Positions 49,009 through 58,546 are shown, numbered from the stretch's first letter. The stretch: DNA of 64,000 nucleotides from Symbiodinium natans (GCA_905221605.1 CAJNDS010002241.1:64501-128500); one strand, 5' to 3'. Notes: generated by a model from the letters alone, not told the origin. Made by a program: numbers and translations.

Positions 49009-49200
49009 TTTAGGGTTTAGGGTTTAGGGTTTAGGGTTTAGGGTTTAGGGTTTAGGGTTTAGGGTTTAGGGTTTAGGGTTTAGGGTTTAGGGTTTAGGGT
49101 TTAGGGTTTAGGGTTTAGGGTTTAGGGTTTAGGAGTTAGGGTTTAGGGTTTAGGGCTTAGGGCTTAGGGCTTAGGGTTCAGGGCTCAGGGCTTAGGGTTC
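49009..49200. repeat. TTTAGGG tract
   Basis: About 18 perfect units and then CTTAGGG/TTCAGGG variants. Confidence 0.94.
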
Positions 49201-49249
49201 AGGGCTTATAACTTAGGGCTTGGGGCTAAGGGTTATAAGGGCTTAGGGT

Positions 49250-49815
49250 AGTAGATGCGAGGGGGAAGCCCTACATGATCCTCCCAACTATCGGGAAGCC
49301 AGGTTCTTTCCTCGCTTCCTTTCATCATCACGATCCTACTTTGGAAGTCCTTAGAACAACCCCCCCCCCCCCCTTGCCCCATACCCCATGAAAGGCACCC
49401 CACCTGTGGTTACAGGAACTGATAAGCCAATTTAACCCTAAAAAGGCCATAAACAAAATCCACACTCCGTAGCCCCCTTCGTCCCTAAACCCGAAATCCC
49501 CAAACCCTAACCCTTCGGCTCAAAATAGCCCAACACAACTTATATAGGGGTCCTTTGGGCCCAAAAGCCCTAAACAAGAGCGCTTAGAGCCTTAGGGCAC
49601 AACCCCTAACCCAAGGCGCCCGTGCACACCTATTTAAGGGCTGAATATTAGAATAGGGTTTGGGTGTCACTTCGTATAAATATAAGGGGACCAGGAGGGA
49701 AAACTATTAGTAATTCTTCCGCCCCCTCTAGTCTCTCAACCCTAAACCCTAAACCCTAAACTCTAAGCCCTAACCCTAAACCCTAACTTTATTAGTGATT
49801 CTTTCCGGCCCCCAT
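49250..49815. other. unique and degenerate telomeric sequence, no gene supported
   Basis: Poly-C at 49360, CCCTAAA at 49735-49790, and two TATTAGTAATTCTT(T)CCG-like words near 49706 and 49790. Confidence 0.4.
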
Positions 49816-49821
49816 ATACAC

Positions 49822-49872
49822 GCGTGCCTGGGCCAACTCTTCGAAGCTCTTGCCCGGAAGAAAGCCTCATGA
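49822..49872 (+). CDS. terminal exon, unknown protein
   Basis: ACLGQLFEALARKKAS and TGA. Short, amphipathic and basic at the C end. Confidence 0.42.
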   Translation, partial: ACLGQLFEALARKKAS

Positions 49873-50026
49873 CGACAGCTGCCCAGGGTTGGGCTTCGGG
49901 TTCAAGGTCGAGGGCTTCAGGGCTTAGGTTTAGGCTGATAGTTTAGGGTTGAAGGGTTCAGGGTTCAAGGTTGAGGGTTCCAGGGTTGGGTTTAGGGTTT
50001 CGGATTTGTTTAGGGGTCGTTCACAG

Positions 50027-50152
50027 GACTCGAAAGTTCAGACTTTTTTTTGCGAGCCCCAAGACCATGCCTGTACTACGTGAGGCTCTTGAGCCTTCAA
50101 GTGTTCAGGAGCGGCCCCCAAGACCACCCAAAGCCTACTGTAAAACGCGGCT
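50027..50152 (+). CDS. exon island, unknown protein
   Basis: KFRLFFASPKTMPVLREALE then PSSVQERPPRPPKAYCKTRL. Bordered on the right by TTTAGGG repeat. Confidence 0.5.
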
Positions 50153-50153
50153 T

Positions 50154-50272
50154 GGGGTTTAGGGTTTAGGGTTTAGGGTTTAGGGTTTAGGGTTTAGGGT
50201 TTAGGGTTTAGGGTTTAGGGTTTAGGGTTTAGGGTTTAGGGTTAGGGTTTAGGGTGTTTAGGGTTAGGGTTA
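50154..50272. repeat. TTTAGGG tract
   Basis: About fifteen units. Confidence 0.93.
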
Positions 50273-50474
50273 GCGGGTTTCCAAAACTCTGTGACCTAAA
50301 CACTTGAGCCCTAAACCTGAAAGCAGCAGGCAGTTGACTCGAAATCGTAACGAGACGGATCAATTGCAGAAGCCTCCCTTTCCTAAGCTTGACCAACTAT
50401 GTATATGTCTGTATATGTATATCTTATGAACTATTGAATCATCTCCTCGTTTAAACTTGTTCCATTGTTGTGTA

Positions 50475-50545
50475 TCGAAGAAGTATAGGGGTCGGGAATA
50501 AAAGTATTCCCTTATGGGTCCCTATATGATTATACTATAATAACC
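50475..50545. mobile_element. family K element (partial)
   Basis: AGTATAGGGGTCGGGAATAA and TATTCCCTTATGGGTCCCTAT match 4015-4130. The right arm is not clear. Confidence 0.5.
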
Positions 50546-50662
50546 GCCGCAAACCCTATGCAATTTCTACCTTTAAACCAACTTTAAGGCTCTTGTGATT
50601 GTGATTTCTACTTGACCCTGTGAGGGTGGGGGGGGGGCCGGGGCGGGGGGGGGGAGGGGGGC

Positions 50663-50731
50663 TCCGTGATCTTCTTGTACGGCTCCAGACCCAGCGCCAG
50701 CCACATGTCCACGCACATGTAAACCACACCC
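50663..50731 (-). CDS. exon downstream of a duplicated intron
   Basis: After TTCAG|GGG the minus strand reads GVVYMCVDMWLALGLEPYKK then ITE. Strong coding character. The acceptor sequence and first bases of this exon are present again at 50991. Confidence 0.58.
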
Positions 50732-51237
50732 CTGAACAGTCATCCAAGTAACCAGGGTTCAGGGTTAGGTTTTAGGGTTTGGGGTTTACGGTTTAGGGTT
50801 TCGGGTTCAGGGTACAGGCTCCCCTGAACCCGAAAACGTTAAACTTGAGAGATCAACAGCCATCGACCCTAAACCCTAAACCCAAAACCCTAAACCCAAA
50901 ACCCAAAACCCTAAACCCTAAACCCTAAACCCTAAACCCACCACTGCTTGCGCGGACTGAGAGGCGTCCACGCCACATGTAAACCACACCCCTGAACAGT
51001 CATCCAAGTAACCAGGGTTCAGGGTTAGGTTTTAGGGTTTGGGGTTTACGGTTTAGGGTTTCGGGTTCAGGGTACAGGCTCCCCTGAACCCGAAAACGTT
51101 AAACTTGAGAGATGAACAGCCATCGACCCTAAACCCTAAACCCAAAACCCTAAACCCAAAACCCAAAACCCTAAACCCTAAACCCTAAACCCTAAACCCT
51201 AAACCCACCACTGCTTGCGCGGACTGAGAGGCGTCCC
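50711..51237. repeat. 260-bp tandem duplication spanning intron and exon edges
   Basis: 50711-50970 and 50971-51237 are nearly identical; the second has one extra CCCTAAA unit. Each copy contains an exon 3' edge (CCACTGCTTGCGCGGACTGA on +), a telomeric intron, and an exon 5' edge (ACATGTAAACCACACC). Confidence 0.9.
50942..50991 (-). CDS. hybrid mini-exon created by the tandem duplication (predicted)
   Basis: Between the duplicated acceptor TTCAG|GGGTGTGG (50991) and the duplicated donor GCAGTG|GTGGG (50941) lies 50 bp whose first part equals the start of the 50731 exon and whose second part equals the end of the 51288 exon. If spliced in, it adds 50 bp and shifts the frame, so it may be skipped. 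Confidence 0.4.
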
Positions 51238-51288
51238 AACCGCAGAAGAAGGCCGATGCTGGGAGACCTATCCAAGTCCTTCGCAATC
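51209..51288 (-). CDS. exon upstream of the duplicated intron
   Basis: IAKDLDRSPSIGLLLRLGRL then SVRASS on the minus strand; donor GCAGTG|GTGGGTTTAGGG, so the intron starts directly in telomeric repeat. A 50-codon-scale alternative frame is less convincing. Confidence 0.55.
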
Positions 51289-51297
51289 TTTCCTTTT

Positions 51298-51352
51298 TTT
51301 AGGGTTTAGGGTTTAGGGTTTAGGGTTTAGGGTTTAGGGTTTAGGGTTTAGG
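51298..51352. repeat. TTTAGGG tract
   Basis: Seven to eight units. Confidence 0.9.
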
Positions 51353-51564
51353 GTGTGGGGTTTGGGGGGGCAGGGGTGTCGTGTTTAGGCCCAATCTGGT
51401 CAAATAGAGCAGCACATAAGCAATCAAACCGTGTCTCCTGCACCACAAACCCCAAACCCCTAAACCACAAACCCCAAACCCCAAACCCCAAAACCCCAAA
51501 CCCTAAACCCTAAACCCCCAAACCCCTAAACCCTAAACCACAGACCCTAAACCCTAAACCCCTT

Positions 51565-51640
51565 AAAGTTGTGCTTAAGACCATGGGCCCCTGCCTTATG
51601 CACTTCGTCAAGCTCAAGGCCACTCAAGTCTTTCATGCTT
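51565..51640 (+). CDS. exon island before a family D element
   Basis: KVVLKTMGPCLMHFVKLKAT then QVFHAC on the + strand. It stops at the left end of the family D copy. Confidence 0.45.
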
Positions 51641-51812
51641 GCTAGCCCAATAGCCATGTCACAATAAGGCTGCCCTTTTTTGGGGTTGAGGGTTTAAGCT
51701 TTAGAAGTTTAGGGTTCAGGGTTTAGAAGTTTAGGGTTTAGAAGTTTAGGGTTTGAGGGAACCTGGAACCAACAAAAAGGGAAAAAGAGGTCACCGCTGG
51801 CCTGCCGAACAA
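51637..51812. mobile_element. family D element with nested telomere-like repeats
   Basis: CTTGCTAGCCCAATAGCC pairs with GGTCACCGCTGGCCTGCC. About 75 bp of TTTAGGG/TTTAGAAG units sit between the left arm core and GGGAACCTGGAACC. Confidence 0.65.
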
Positions 51813-51908
51813 TCAAAAAAGCGGTTGGCCTAAACCCTAAACCCCAAACCCTAAACCCTAACCCTACATCCTCAACCCTAAACCCGAAACCCTAAACCCT
51901 ACACCGCT

Positions 51909-51985
51909 CGGGAGCCGCGTGTTCCACGCCAAGGCTCCAGTCGACACAGGCACGACCGCTCCTGTCCCGCATCTCAAGGACTGTA
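51909..51985 (+). CDS. exon island, strand uncertain
   Basis: + frame GSRVFHAKAPVDTGTTAPVP; minus frame SRLTVLEMRDRSGRACVDWS is also good. An exon is likely but its strand is unresolved. Confidence 0.38.
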
Positions 51986-51989
51986 AGGC

Positions 51990-52142
51990 GAGAGTTAGGG
52001 TTTAGGGTGTTTAGGGTGTTTAGGGTGTTTAGGGTGTTTAGGGTGTTTAGGGTGTTTAGGGTGTTTAGGGTGTTTAGGGTGTTTAGGGTGTTTAGGGTGT
52101 TTAGGGTGTTTAGGGTGTTTAGGGTGTTTAGGGTGTTTAGGC
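51990..52142. repeat. 9-bp TTTAGGGTG array
   Basis: About sixteen units of GTTTAGGGT, a homogenised 9-mer derived from the heptamer. Confidence 0.94.
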
Positions 52143-52640
52143 TTTGGGCTTTAAGCTTTGGGCTTTAGAGTTTAGGAGTTGAGGCTTTAGGGTTTTGGGG
52201 TTTAGGGCTTCATGTTCGGCGGCCGGGGTTTTAGGGTTTTGGGGGCTCAGGGTTAGTGTCTAGGATTTAGGGGTTTAGAGATTTGGGGGGTCTAGTGTCT
52301 GGGGTTGGCTAGGGATTTAGGGAGGGGTCCGTTCAGGATTTCAGGGTTCAGGATTCTAGGGTTTGGGGTTTTGAGCTTTGGACTTGGCGGGGTTTAGGGG
52401 TTTTAAGTGGGTGAGAAACAAGACAACACTCTTACATATGGTTTGTATATTCCGGGGGGGGGGGGGAGGGGGGGGTCCCCCACTGTCGCAGGGCTTACAT
52501 CCTCGTGGGAAAGAGAAATATGGATTTCGACATGGGAGTTGTTCTACATCAGGGTCCCATTTGGGAACCCTTTCATGTCATTCATGGAAAGGTGCCTACA
52601 AGGGGAACACCCTAGATCAGAACAAACCCACATGAATCGG
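52143..52640. other. degenerate TTTAGGG and unique sequence, no gene supported
   Basis: TTTGGGC/TTTAGGG variants, then a G-rich run at 52454 and unique sequence with weak + frames. Confidence 0.4.
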
Positions 52641-52917
52641 AGGATGTAGACGCGAGAGCAGTGGTTGCCGGAGTGTCCATCACAGTGCGGCGGTTCGCTA
52701 AAATCGCTTAGCACTTGAGGTTTCTTACCCTAGACCCTACACTTTAAGCCCCAAACCCTGAACCCGAAAAAACAAGGAAGGAAGGACCAACACACACAGA
52801 TTCTGCCCCAGGCAAAAGCTGACAGATTCTTGCAGCCTAGAACTCGCCGCATGGGCTAAGGATTTCATATCCTACACCTGTAAAGCGATGCGATGGGGCC
52901 GAGGTTCAGGGCTGAGC

Positions 52918-53036
52918 CATCCTCGACCCAAGAGTAACCTAGGAAGAAAGAGGGTGCCCACTTTTGGTTTAAAGGGGTTTCTAAGGGAACCTAAACCCCC
53001 AAAAAAGAAACAAGGGCCTACTCCGGGTCCTAGCAT
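52918..53036. mobile_element. family E element
   Basis: GACCCAAGAGTAACCTAGGA … GGGTGCCCACTTTTGG … GGGCCTACTCCGGGTCCTAG. Confidence 0.65.
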
Positions 53037-53099
53037 CTGAGTGTTGAAGCGGACAAGGGAAGCAGAAAGCTGCTGGCTTGGGAGCCACTGGTGCACGTG

Positions 53100-53200
53100 G
53101 GACTGGGTTCAGGGTTCAGGGTTCCTGATTCAGGGTTCAGGGTTTAGGGTTTAGGATTTAGGGTTTAGGGTTTAGGGTTCAGGGTTTAGGGTTTAGGGTT
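53100..53200. repeat. TTTAGGG/TTCAGGG tract
   Basis: About fourteen mixed units. Confidence 0.88.
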
Positions 53201-53309
53201 CAGGCCCCACATCCCAAGCTACGTCCGTTCCTCAGATCTAAGACTGCGGGCCCTCTCTTGCTGCACATCACGACTACGCACAACAGGGATCCCCAACCCC
53301 CCCCCCCCC

Positions 53310-53372
53310 ACCCTAAACCCTAAACCCTAAACCCCAAACCCTAAACCCTAAACCCTAAACCCTAAACCCCAA
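53310..53372. repeat. CCCTAAA tract
   Basis: About nine units after a poly-C run. Confidence 0.9.
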
Positions 53373-53448
53373 AAGCTTAATGCGCTCTAATATGCCCTGG
53401 TACACCCCAAATTATGCGCTAATACAGCCTAATGTATCCTAATGCCTA

Positions 53449-53552
53449 TAATCTGGGATGTTTCCCCTTCTACTACCAGCCCTTAATAGGTAGCATAGTA
53501 CCCCCTGTTCTAATCCCTATTCAGGACTGCTAGCACAAGGGGGAACATCCCA
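53449..53552. mobile_element. family A element
   Basis: CTGGGATGTTTCCCCTTCTA pairs with ACAAGGGGGAACATCCCAA. Confidence 0.68.
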
Positions 53553-53565
53553 ACCCTAAACCCTA

Positions 53566-53736
53566 AACCCTAAACCCTATAACCCTATAACCCTATAACC
53601 CTATAACCCTATAACCCTATAACCCTATAACCCTATAACCCTATAACCCTATAACCCTATAGCCCTATAACCCTATAACCCTATAACCCTATAGCCCTAT
53701 AACCCTATAACCCTATAACCCTATAACCCTATAACC
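53566..53736. repeat. 8-bp CCCTATAA array
   Basis: About 21 CCCTATAA units with two CCCTATAG variants, another homogenised telomere-like octamer. Confidence 0.95.
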
Positions 53737-53740
53737 CTAA

Positions 53741-53825
53741 ACCAGGCAGCCGTACGGAGCTCCTGGTGCAGGGTCTTACTGGCGCAGAGGAAGATGTCCT
53801 GCTGCCAATGCCTGCAGGCTGCTTG
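53741..53825 (-). CDS. exon island, unknown protein
   Basis: QAACRHWQQDIFLCASKTLH then QELRTAAW. A + frame (LLVQGLTGAEEDVLLPMPAG) is also open; the minus strand is preferred by context. Confidence 0.45.
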
Positions 53826-53829
53826 GGCT

Positions 53830-54680
53830 TTTAGGATTTTTAGGGTTTCTAGGGTTTTTGGGGCTTTTAGGATTTTTAGGGTTTCTAGGATTTGTAGAGT
53901 TTGTGAGGTTTTCAGGGGGTTTAGAGTTCTATAGCAGGGTTTAGGGTTTAGGGTTTGCCCAAGAGAAACTGAAACTCAACACCCCAAGGCCCTGAAGCCC
54001 TAGGACACGAATCTTGAGGGTTCAGGGTTTAGGGTTTCTGCCGCTCTGGGCTCTTGTTTTAGAAAGTGAATGCTGAAATAAGTCACCATAATTGGAATAT
54101 GCAACACACAATAGAGTGCCCCTTCCATGGTAACTTCACCCTATAACCATACACCCTTGCTGTATTAGCACAACTTATTCTTTGCCCAGTGTCTGAACTT
54201 AACCCCAAATCCTAAACACCCCAGTTCAACAATCCTCCATAAACCCTAAAATCCTAAGACCCTCATATAAGACCCTAGAAAAATAACACCCCCAGTGGGC
54301 TCCCAAATCCCCCATACCTCTCGGGTTGAAGCTTCGGGTCCCACCGACGGCACGAGAATATGGTTTTCAAGCTGTTGGAGCTTCAGGATATACTTTCAAC
54401 CCCACAATTCTAACCTCCAACAAGCCCTATATAGGGTTTGGGGTTTAGGGCTTAAGACCCAAAGCCCGAAACCTTAGAAAGCGTCGACCCTGAATCGAGC
54501 CCTGTAAATCCTACCAATAGTCCAAACGCTCAGCTGGGCTGCATGCGCAGGCGCAAATCTTCCATGGGTGGGACCTTGAGAAGTGAGGCGTGGGGACTTG
54601 GTTGGGGTTCAGGGCTCATGTCGTGGGCGTAGTTTAGGCAGCTGTTTGGGTCCTAGGGCTCTATTCCGTGGGGCTTAAGG
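53830..54680. other. degenerate telomeric and unique sequence, no confident gene
   Basis: TTTTTAGGGTTTCTAGGG variants at 53830-53905, short TTTAGGG at 53938-53960, otherwise unique sequence with stops. Confidence 0.4.
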
Positions 54681-54690
54681 AACTCTTATT

Positions 54691-54774
54691 GTGAAGCCTA
54701 AGCTGCTGCAGCTGACTTGCGGCCTCGAGGCAAACACCTCGATCATCGAAGCATTGAGCGGATCTTCCGCATGA
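54691..54774 (+). CDS. terminal exon, weakly LRR-like
   Basis: VKPKLLQLTCGLEANTSIIE then ALSGSSA and TGA. The L-L-Q-L-x-C/G-L-x-x-N-x-x-I pattern resembles a leucine-rich repeat, but one repeat is not enough to be sure. Confidence 0.45.
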   Translation: MKPKLLQLTCGLEANTSIIEALSGSSA

Positions 54775-54831
54775 ATCCAGGGAACCACTTGTGCGGAAGA
54801 CACCAGACTCCTGGGCGTCTAACTTATGACC

Positions 54832-54942
54832 TGGTAGCCCGGTAAAAATATTCCAGCAAGGGCACCCTTTGATTTGTGCTGGTTACTTTAGAAGGGAAAC
54901 TTGAACCAAGAAAAAGGGGGTACCACTGGGCGACCACGATGA
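54832..54942. mobile_element. family D element
   Basis: TGGTAGCCCGGTAAAAATAT pairs with GGTACCACTGGGCGACCA. Confidence 0.68.
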
Positions 54943-55049
54943 GAATGACAGGTTTGTGAATGTAGGAGCCCCACACCCTGGAATCCGAGTAAACCCTAAA
55001 CCCTAAACCCTAAACCCTAAATCCGAGAACAAGAGCGTGCGCGGGCCGA

Positions 55050-55500
55050 AGGGCCTCAGGGATTCCTAGCTCCTCCCCCCTTAGCCCTACAGCCTGCACC
55101 CTAAGCCCTAAATAACCTAAAAACCTAGCTATGATGCCCTGAACCTGACAGTCAACCCTATGTAGATACCCTAAAACAGAATTCCAATACCCTAAGCACT
55201 ACACAGCTTAAACACTAAACCCTATAACATCCTAAACCGTGAACCCTAAAATCTAAACCCCCAAACCCTATATACCCTGCGCCCTAAACCCTCTACTCCC
55301 GAAGCCCTAAACCCTCCACACCCTAAACCCCAATCCCTAACCTTATACACCCCAAACCCTAAACCCTCCACACCCCAAACCCTGATCCCTCAACCCTGGC
55401 CCTCCTCACCCTAAACCCTGAACCCTCCACACCCTGAACCCTGAACCCTGAACCCTAAACCCTAAACCCTAAACCCTAAGCCCTATATACACTAAACCCG
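55050..55500. other. degenerate CCCTAAA sequence, no gene
   Basis: CCCTAAACCCTCCACACC-type units (16-17 bp) recur at 55310-55440; the rest is degenerate. Confidence 0.6.
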
Positions 55501-55501
55501 A

Positions 55502-55588
55502 GACTGCCAAGTCTCCCTGTGTCACCCGTACAGCGGCTGTCGCTTTGGAGGCTGTAGGAGGCCTCCGGGACCAGCCTGCCAGGATGAG
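55502..55588 (+). CDS. exon island, unknown protein
   Basis: TAKSPCVTRTAAVALEAVGG then LRDQPARM. Bracketed by CCCTAAA (left) and TTTAGGG (right). Confidence 0.48.
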
Positions 55589-55645
55589 GGTTTAGGGTTT
55601 AGGGTTTAGGGTTTAGGGTTTAGGGTTTAGGGTCTAGGGTTTAGG
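55589..55645. repeat. TTTAGGG tract
   Basis: Eight units with one TCTAGGG. Confidence 0.92.
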
Positions 55646-55716
55646 GAGGACGTCTGCTACAATTGGGGCATTCGACGTTGCGTCGTTGTAGAGCTTGTGG
55701 AGCTAGTGCTACCCTA
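55645..55716 (+). CDS. exon island, unknown protein
   Basis: REDVCYNWGIRRCVVVELVE then LVL, lying between TTTAGGG (left) and CCCTAAA (right). Confidence 0.45.
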
Positions 55717-55774
55717 AACCCTAAACCCTAAATCCTAAATCCTAAACCGAGCCTAAACCCTAAACCCGAAGTAA

Positions 55775-55845
55775 CCATGTTATGATAAGGGCACCCTCTT
55801 GTTGCACAAAACAAGGAAAAAAAGGGTCCCGCTGGGCTACCAAGG
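55775..55845. mobile_element. truncated family D element
   Basis: AAGTAACCATGTTATGATAA, GGGCACCC and CGCTGGGCTACCAAG are kept; part of the left arm is missing next to CCCTAAA repeat. Confidence 0.6.
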
Positions 55846-55899
55846 TTAGGGCCTCAATCCTGAAACCAGTCCGCCACAAAACCTAAAGTGGGGGGCCGG

Positions 55900-56390
55900 G
55901 ATAAGGGTTTAGGATTCTGTGGGACAAGAACGGGGGGGGTGGTCAACCCGAACGATTATAAAGTCAGCTGCCAACAACAATCCTAAAAGTTCTTAAGCCC
56001 TGAGAGCCCAGCACTCTCAGCCCCGTGGAAACCACACCCTCAACCCCCAACGCCCTAAAACAAAAACCCCAGTTCATGGTTGGGATAGCGGTAAAAATCG
56101 AATTTGTATTCCGTATTGAGCTTTAAGTACCCTTAACATGTAAAATGTTACCCCACCATGACAAAGAAACGGCCCTGAATCCCCACAACCCTACAAACCG
56201 AAAATGCCTACAGCCCTGCCTCCAGGATACTCGCTGCGCAGCGCTCCCTTCTAGCTGAAAGCGTCCCTGATTCAGCCTCCCGCAATGGGAGGGCTTAAGG
56301 CTTTAGGGACTTCAGGGGTTCCGGCCCCTAAAGCCTAAACCGAAACCCTAGGGATCCAAGCACACAAATAATGCCTACATTGGGGTCTAA
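55900..56390. other. unique sequence, no gene supported
   Basis: Non-repetitive with stops in all frames. Confidence 0.35.
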
Positions 56391-56403
56391 GGTCTGCAAA
56401 TGA

Positions 56404-56470
56404 ACCCTAAACCCTAAACCCTAAACCCCAAAACCCTAAACCCTAAACCCTAAACCCTAAACCCTAAACC
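56404..56470. repeat. CCCTAAA tract
   Basis: About nine units. Confidence 0.92.
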
Positions 56471-56519
56471 TACTTTGGGCTATTTGGAGCCTTAGGGGCA
56501 CACCTCAGGGTTTGGAGCG

Positions 56520-56595
56520 GGTGAGTCCAGAGGAGGTTTGAGTTTTGGCGGCATGGACCTTCGGGGCCGACATGGCACTCCGGTCGATACTTAAA
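56520..56595 (-). CDS. possible exon island
   Basis: Minus frame DRSAMSAPKVHAAKTQTSSG then LTRSKP. Weak. Confidence 0.3.
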
Positions 56596-56599
56596 AAAA

Positions 56600-56875
56600 A
56601 ACAACGGCGGCTTAAGGACAGTCCTTTAATGCTCTTTGTGCGTCTGCTTAGTACTGATGATTGTTGTTGTCCACTGTTTGCTGATGGCCTGATCTAGTTC
56701 AAAATTCTTTTCGTACCTGTTCTGCTTACAGAATTCCCTTGTTACACCTCAGATTTGAGAATGATCCTATGCCTGCGTTTGCGAGCTTCTGGCATTTCTG
56801 ATTGTTGTCTGATGTTTGCTCGTGGCCGCGTGGCCGGATCTAAATCTCGTTCTGCTCACAGAACTACACCTCCTG
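56600..56875. other. unique sequence with internal repeats, no gene
   Basis: TGATTGTTGTTGTCCACTGTTTGCT and TGATTGTTGTCTGATGTTTGCT suggest a diverged duplication of about 150 bp. Confidence 0.4.
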
Positions 56876-56877
56876 GC

Positions 56878-56992
56878 AGCCCAGTAGCCACATTCTAATA
56901 AAGGGCACCCTTTTTTGGGTTGGTTACTTTTTATAATTAAGGGAACCCAGAACCCCCAAAAAAAAGGGTGAAGGGCACCGCTGGGCTACCAA
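56878..56992. mobile_element. family D element
   Basis: GGCAGCCCAGTAGCCACATT pairs with GGGCACCGCTGGGCTACCAAG. Confidence 0.72.
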
Positions 56993-57135
56993 GACCTGAG
57001 GTTGAAAAATCGCTTCATAGCTCTTGCTTGGTGAAATCAGAGCGCGTTGTCTGTTTTGTCCTTACTGGCCTGGTTTACTTGCACATCGGTTTTGGTCTTC
57101 TCCGTTCTATTTCTCAAAGTCTTTAGGAAGGTTTA

Positions 57136-57248
57136 CTAGGCTGCCCAGTAACCAAGGCTTAAAAAGGGTGCCCTTTTTTGCTTAAAGGGGTTTATAAGGG
57201 AACCTAAACCCCCCAAAAAGGGAATAAGGGTACTACTGGGCATCCTAG
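57136..57248. mobile_element. family D element, CTAGG subtype
   Basis: Perfect-looking ends CTAGGCTGCCCAGTA / TACTGGGCATCCTAG, flanked by TTTA on both sides (possible target duplication). Near-identical to 16512-16624. Confidence 0.78.
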
Positions 57249-57539
57249 TTTAGGTTTTAGGGTTCAGGGCTTAGGGTTTCAGCAGGCATCTCGTGATCAG
57301 CTGCTTTCTGAAGCCCGAGAAAGAAAGCTCAAGCCTATGGCATACATTACCGAAAGCTTTACGCACGAACACTGAACCCCACAAACTATAAACCCTAAAC
57401 CGTAAACCCTAAACGCTAAACCCTGCAAACCCTCAACCAACAGTCTCCGAAACCCTACAATAGAGACCAGATCGCCGAAGATCTCACGCCTTGCGCAAAG
57501 CCTAAACCTACCCAGCCCTGCAAAGTCTGAGCTTTTGCT

Positions 57540-57636
57540 GGGGTTTAGGGTTTAGGGTTTAGGGTTTAGGGTTTAGGGTTTAGGGTTTAGGGTTTAGGGT
57601 TTAGGGTTTAGGGTTTAGGGTTTAGGGTTTAGGGGT
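57540..57636. repeat. TTTAGGG tract
   Basis: About thirteen perfect units. Confidence 0.94.
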
Positions 57637-57650
57637 TTGTGGATTAGGAT

Positions 57651-57850
57651 TTGCGGTTTGTTGTTCCAGAAGCGACCTTCTGCACAAACAAGATTGAGAG
57701 GGCGGCGATGGCATCGGGCTTACATCCACACACCTCCACATCCTATACTTCCAGTGGCTCAAATCATGATGTTCAAACACCGGCAACCTATATACTTCGT
57801 CCTCGGAAGTTCAGAGAAACACGGAAATGCTTGTGCGCGCGGGTAATAAG
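57651..57850 (+). CDS. possible exon, unknown protein
   Basis: FVVPEATFCTNKIERAAMAS, then NHDVQTPATYILRPRKFRET and RKCLCAR. A second + frame is also open. The end near 57850 is before a palindromic-like repeat. Confidence 0.4.
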
Positions 57851-57877
57851 CTCTCTAAATCTGGGTATCTTGTTGGG

Positions 57878-58025
57878 TCCTCTGTCTACTACGGCACCAT
57901 TGTCATTAGGACCCCCCCAAAAAGGGACCCAATGTAGAGAACTACCATCCACTCCAGTTTAGAGAACTACCATCTACTACGGCACCCATTTTGACAAGGA
58001 CCCCCCTCAAAAAGGGACCCTTAGT
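57878..58025. mobile_element. two tandem palindromic-like units
   Basis: CTACTACGGCACCATTGTCA / AGGACCCCCCCAAAAAGGGACCC and AGAGAACTACCATC(C/T)ACT recur about 75 bp apart. Related to families C/E by the GGGACCC core. Confidence 0.5.
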
Positions 58026-58034
58026 TATGTACCT

Positions 58035-58115
58035 GCCCCTTGTGGCCTGCCCTTCTCCCGTGCTCGGGGGCATTGGAGGTCGCCGCAGCGGCTGTCCAGA
58101 CCGGACACGGCCGCC
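58035..58115 (+). CDS. possible exon island
   Basis: LWPALLPCSGALEVAAAAVQ then TGHGRLL; another + frame is also open. Confidence 0.35.
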
Positions 58116-58228
58116 TCTTAGCCCTAAACCCTAAACCCTAAACCCTGGACCGTAAAAGGCACTGTGAAACACTGCTAGTGTACCCTAAACCCTAAACCCT
58201 CAACCCTAAACCCTAAACCCTAAGCCCT

Positions 58229-58338
58229 AGACTAGGCCCAAGAGTGGCCTAAGGGCACCCTTTTTGGTCTACAGGGGCTGTTAAAAGCCGAACCCCCCCC
58301 AAAAAAAAGGGAATAAGGGTCGACTCTGGGTCCTTTTG
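58229..58338. mobile_element. family E element
   Basis: AGGCCCAAGAGTGGCCTAAG … GGGCACCCTTTTTGG … GGGTCGACTCTGGGTCC. Confidence 0.6.
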
Positions 58339-58395
58339 TAGACCACTTGAAGAGCCCCTAGCGGGGGCGTCTCTTCGGCTTCATGAGGCTTAAAC

Positions 58396-58546
58396 GGGAA
58401 CCCTAAACCCTAAACCCTAAACCCTAAACCCTAAACCCTAAACCCTAAACCCTAAACCCTAAACCCTAAACCCTAAACCCTAAACCCTAAACCCTAAACC
58501 CTAAACCCTAAACCCTAAACCCTAAACCCTAAACCCCAAACCAACA
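58396..58546. repeat. long CCCTAAA tract
   Basis: About 20 perfect units. It ends in AAACCAACAAAAAAG…GGTACTACTGGGTCCCA, the right half of a family D/E element, so the array may be nested in one. Confidence 0.93.
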
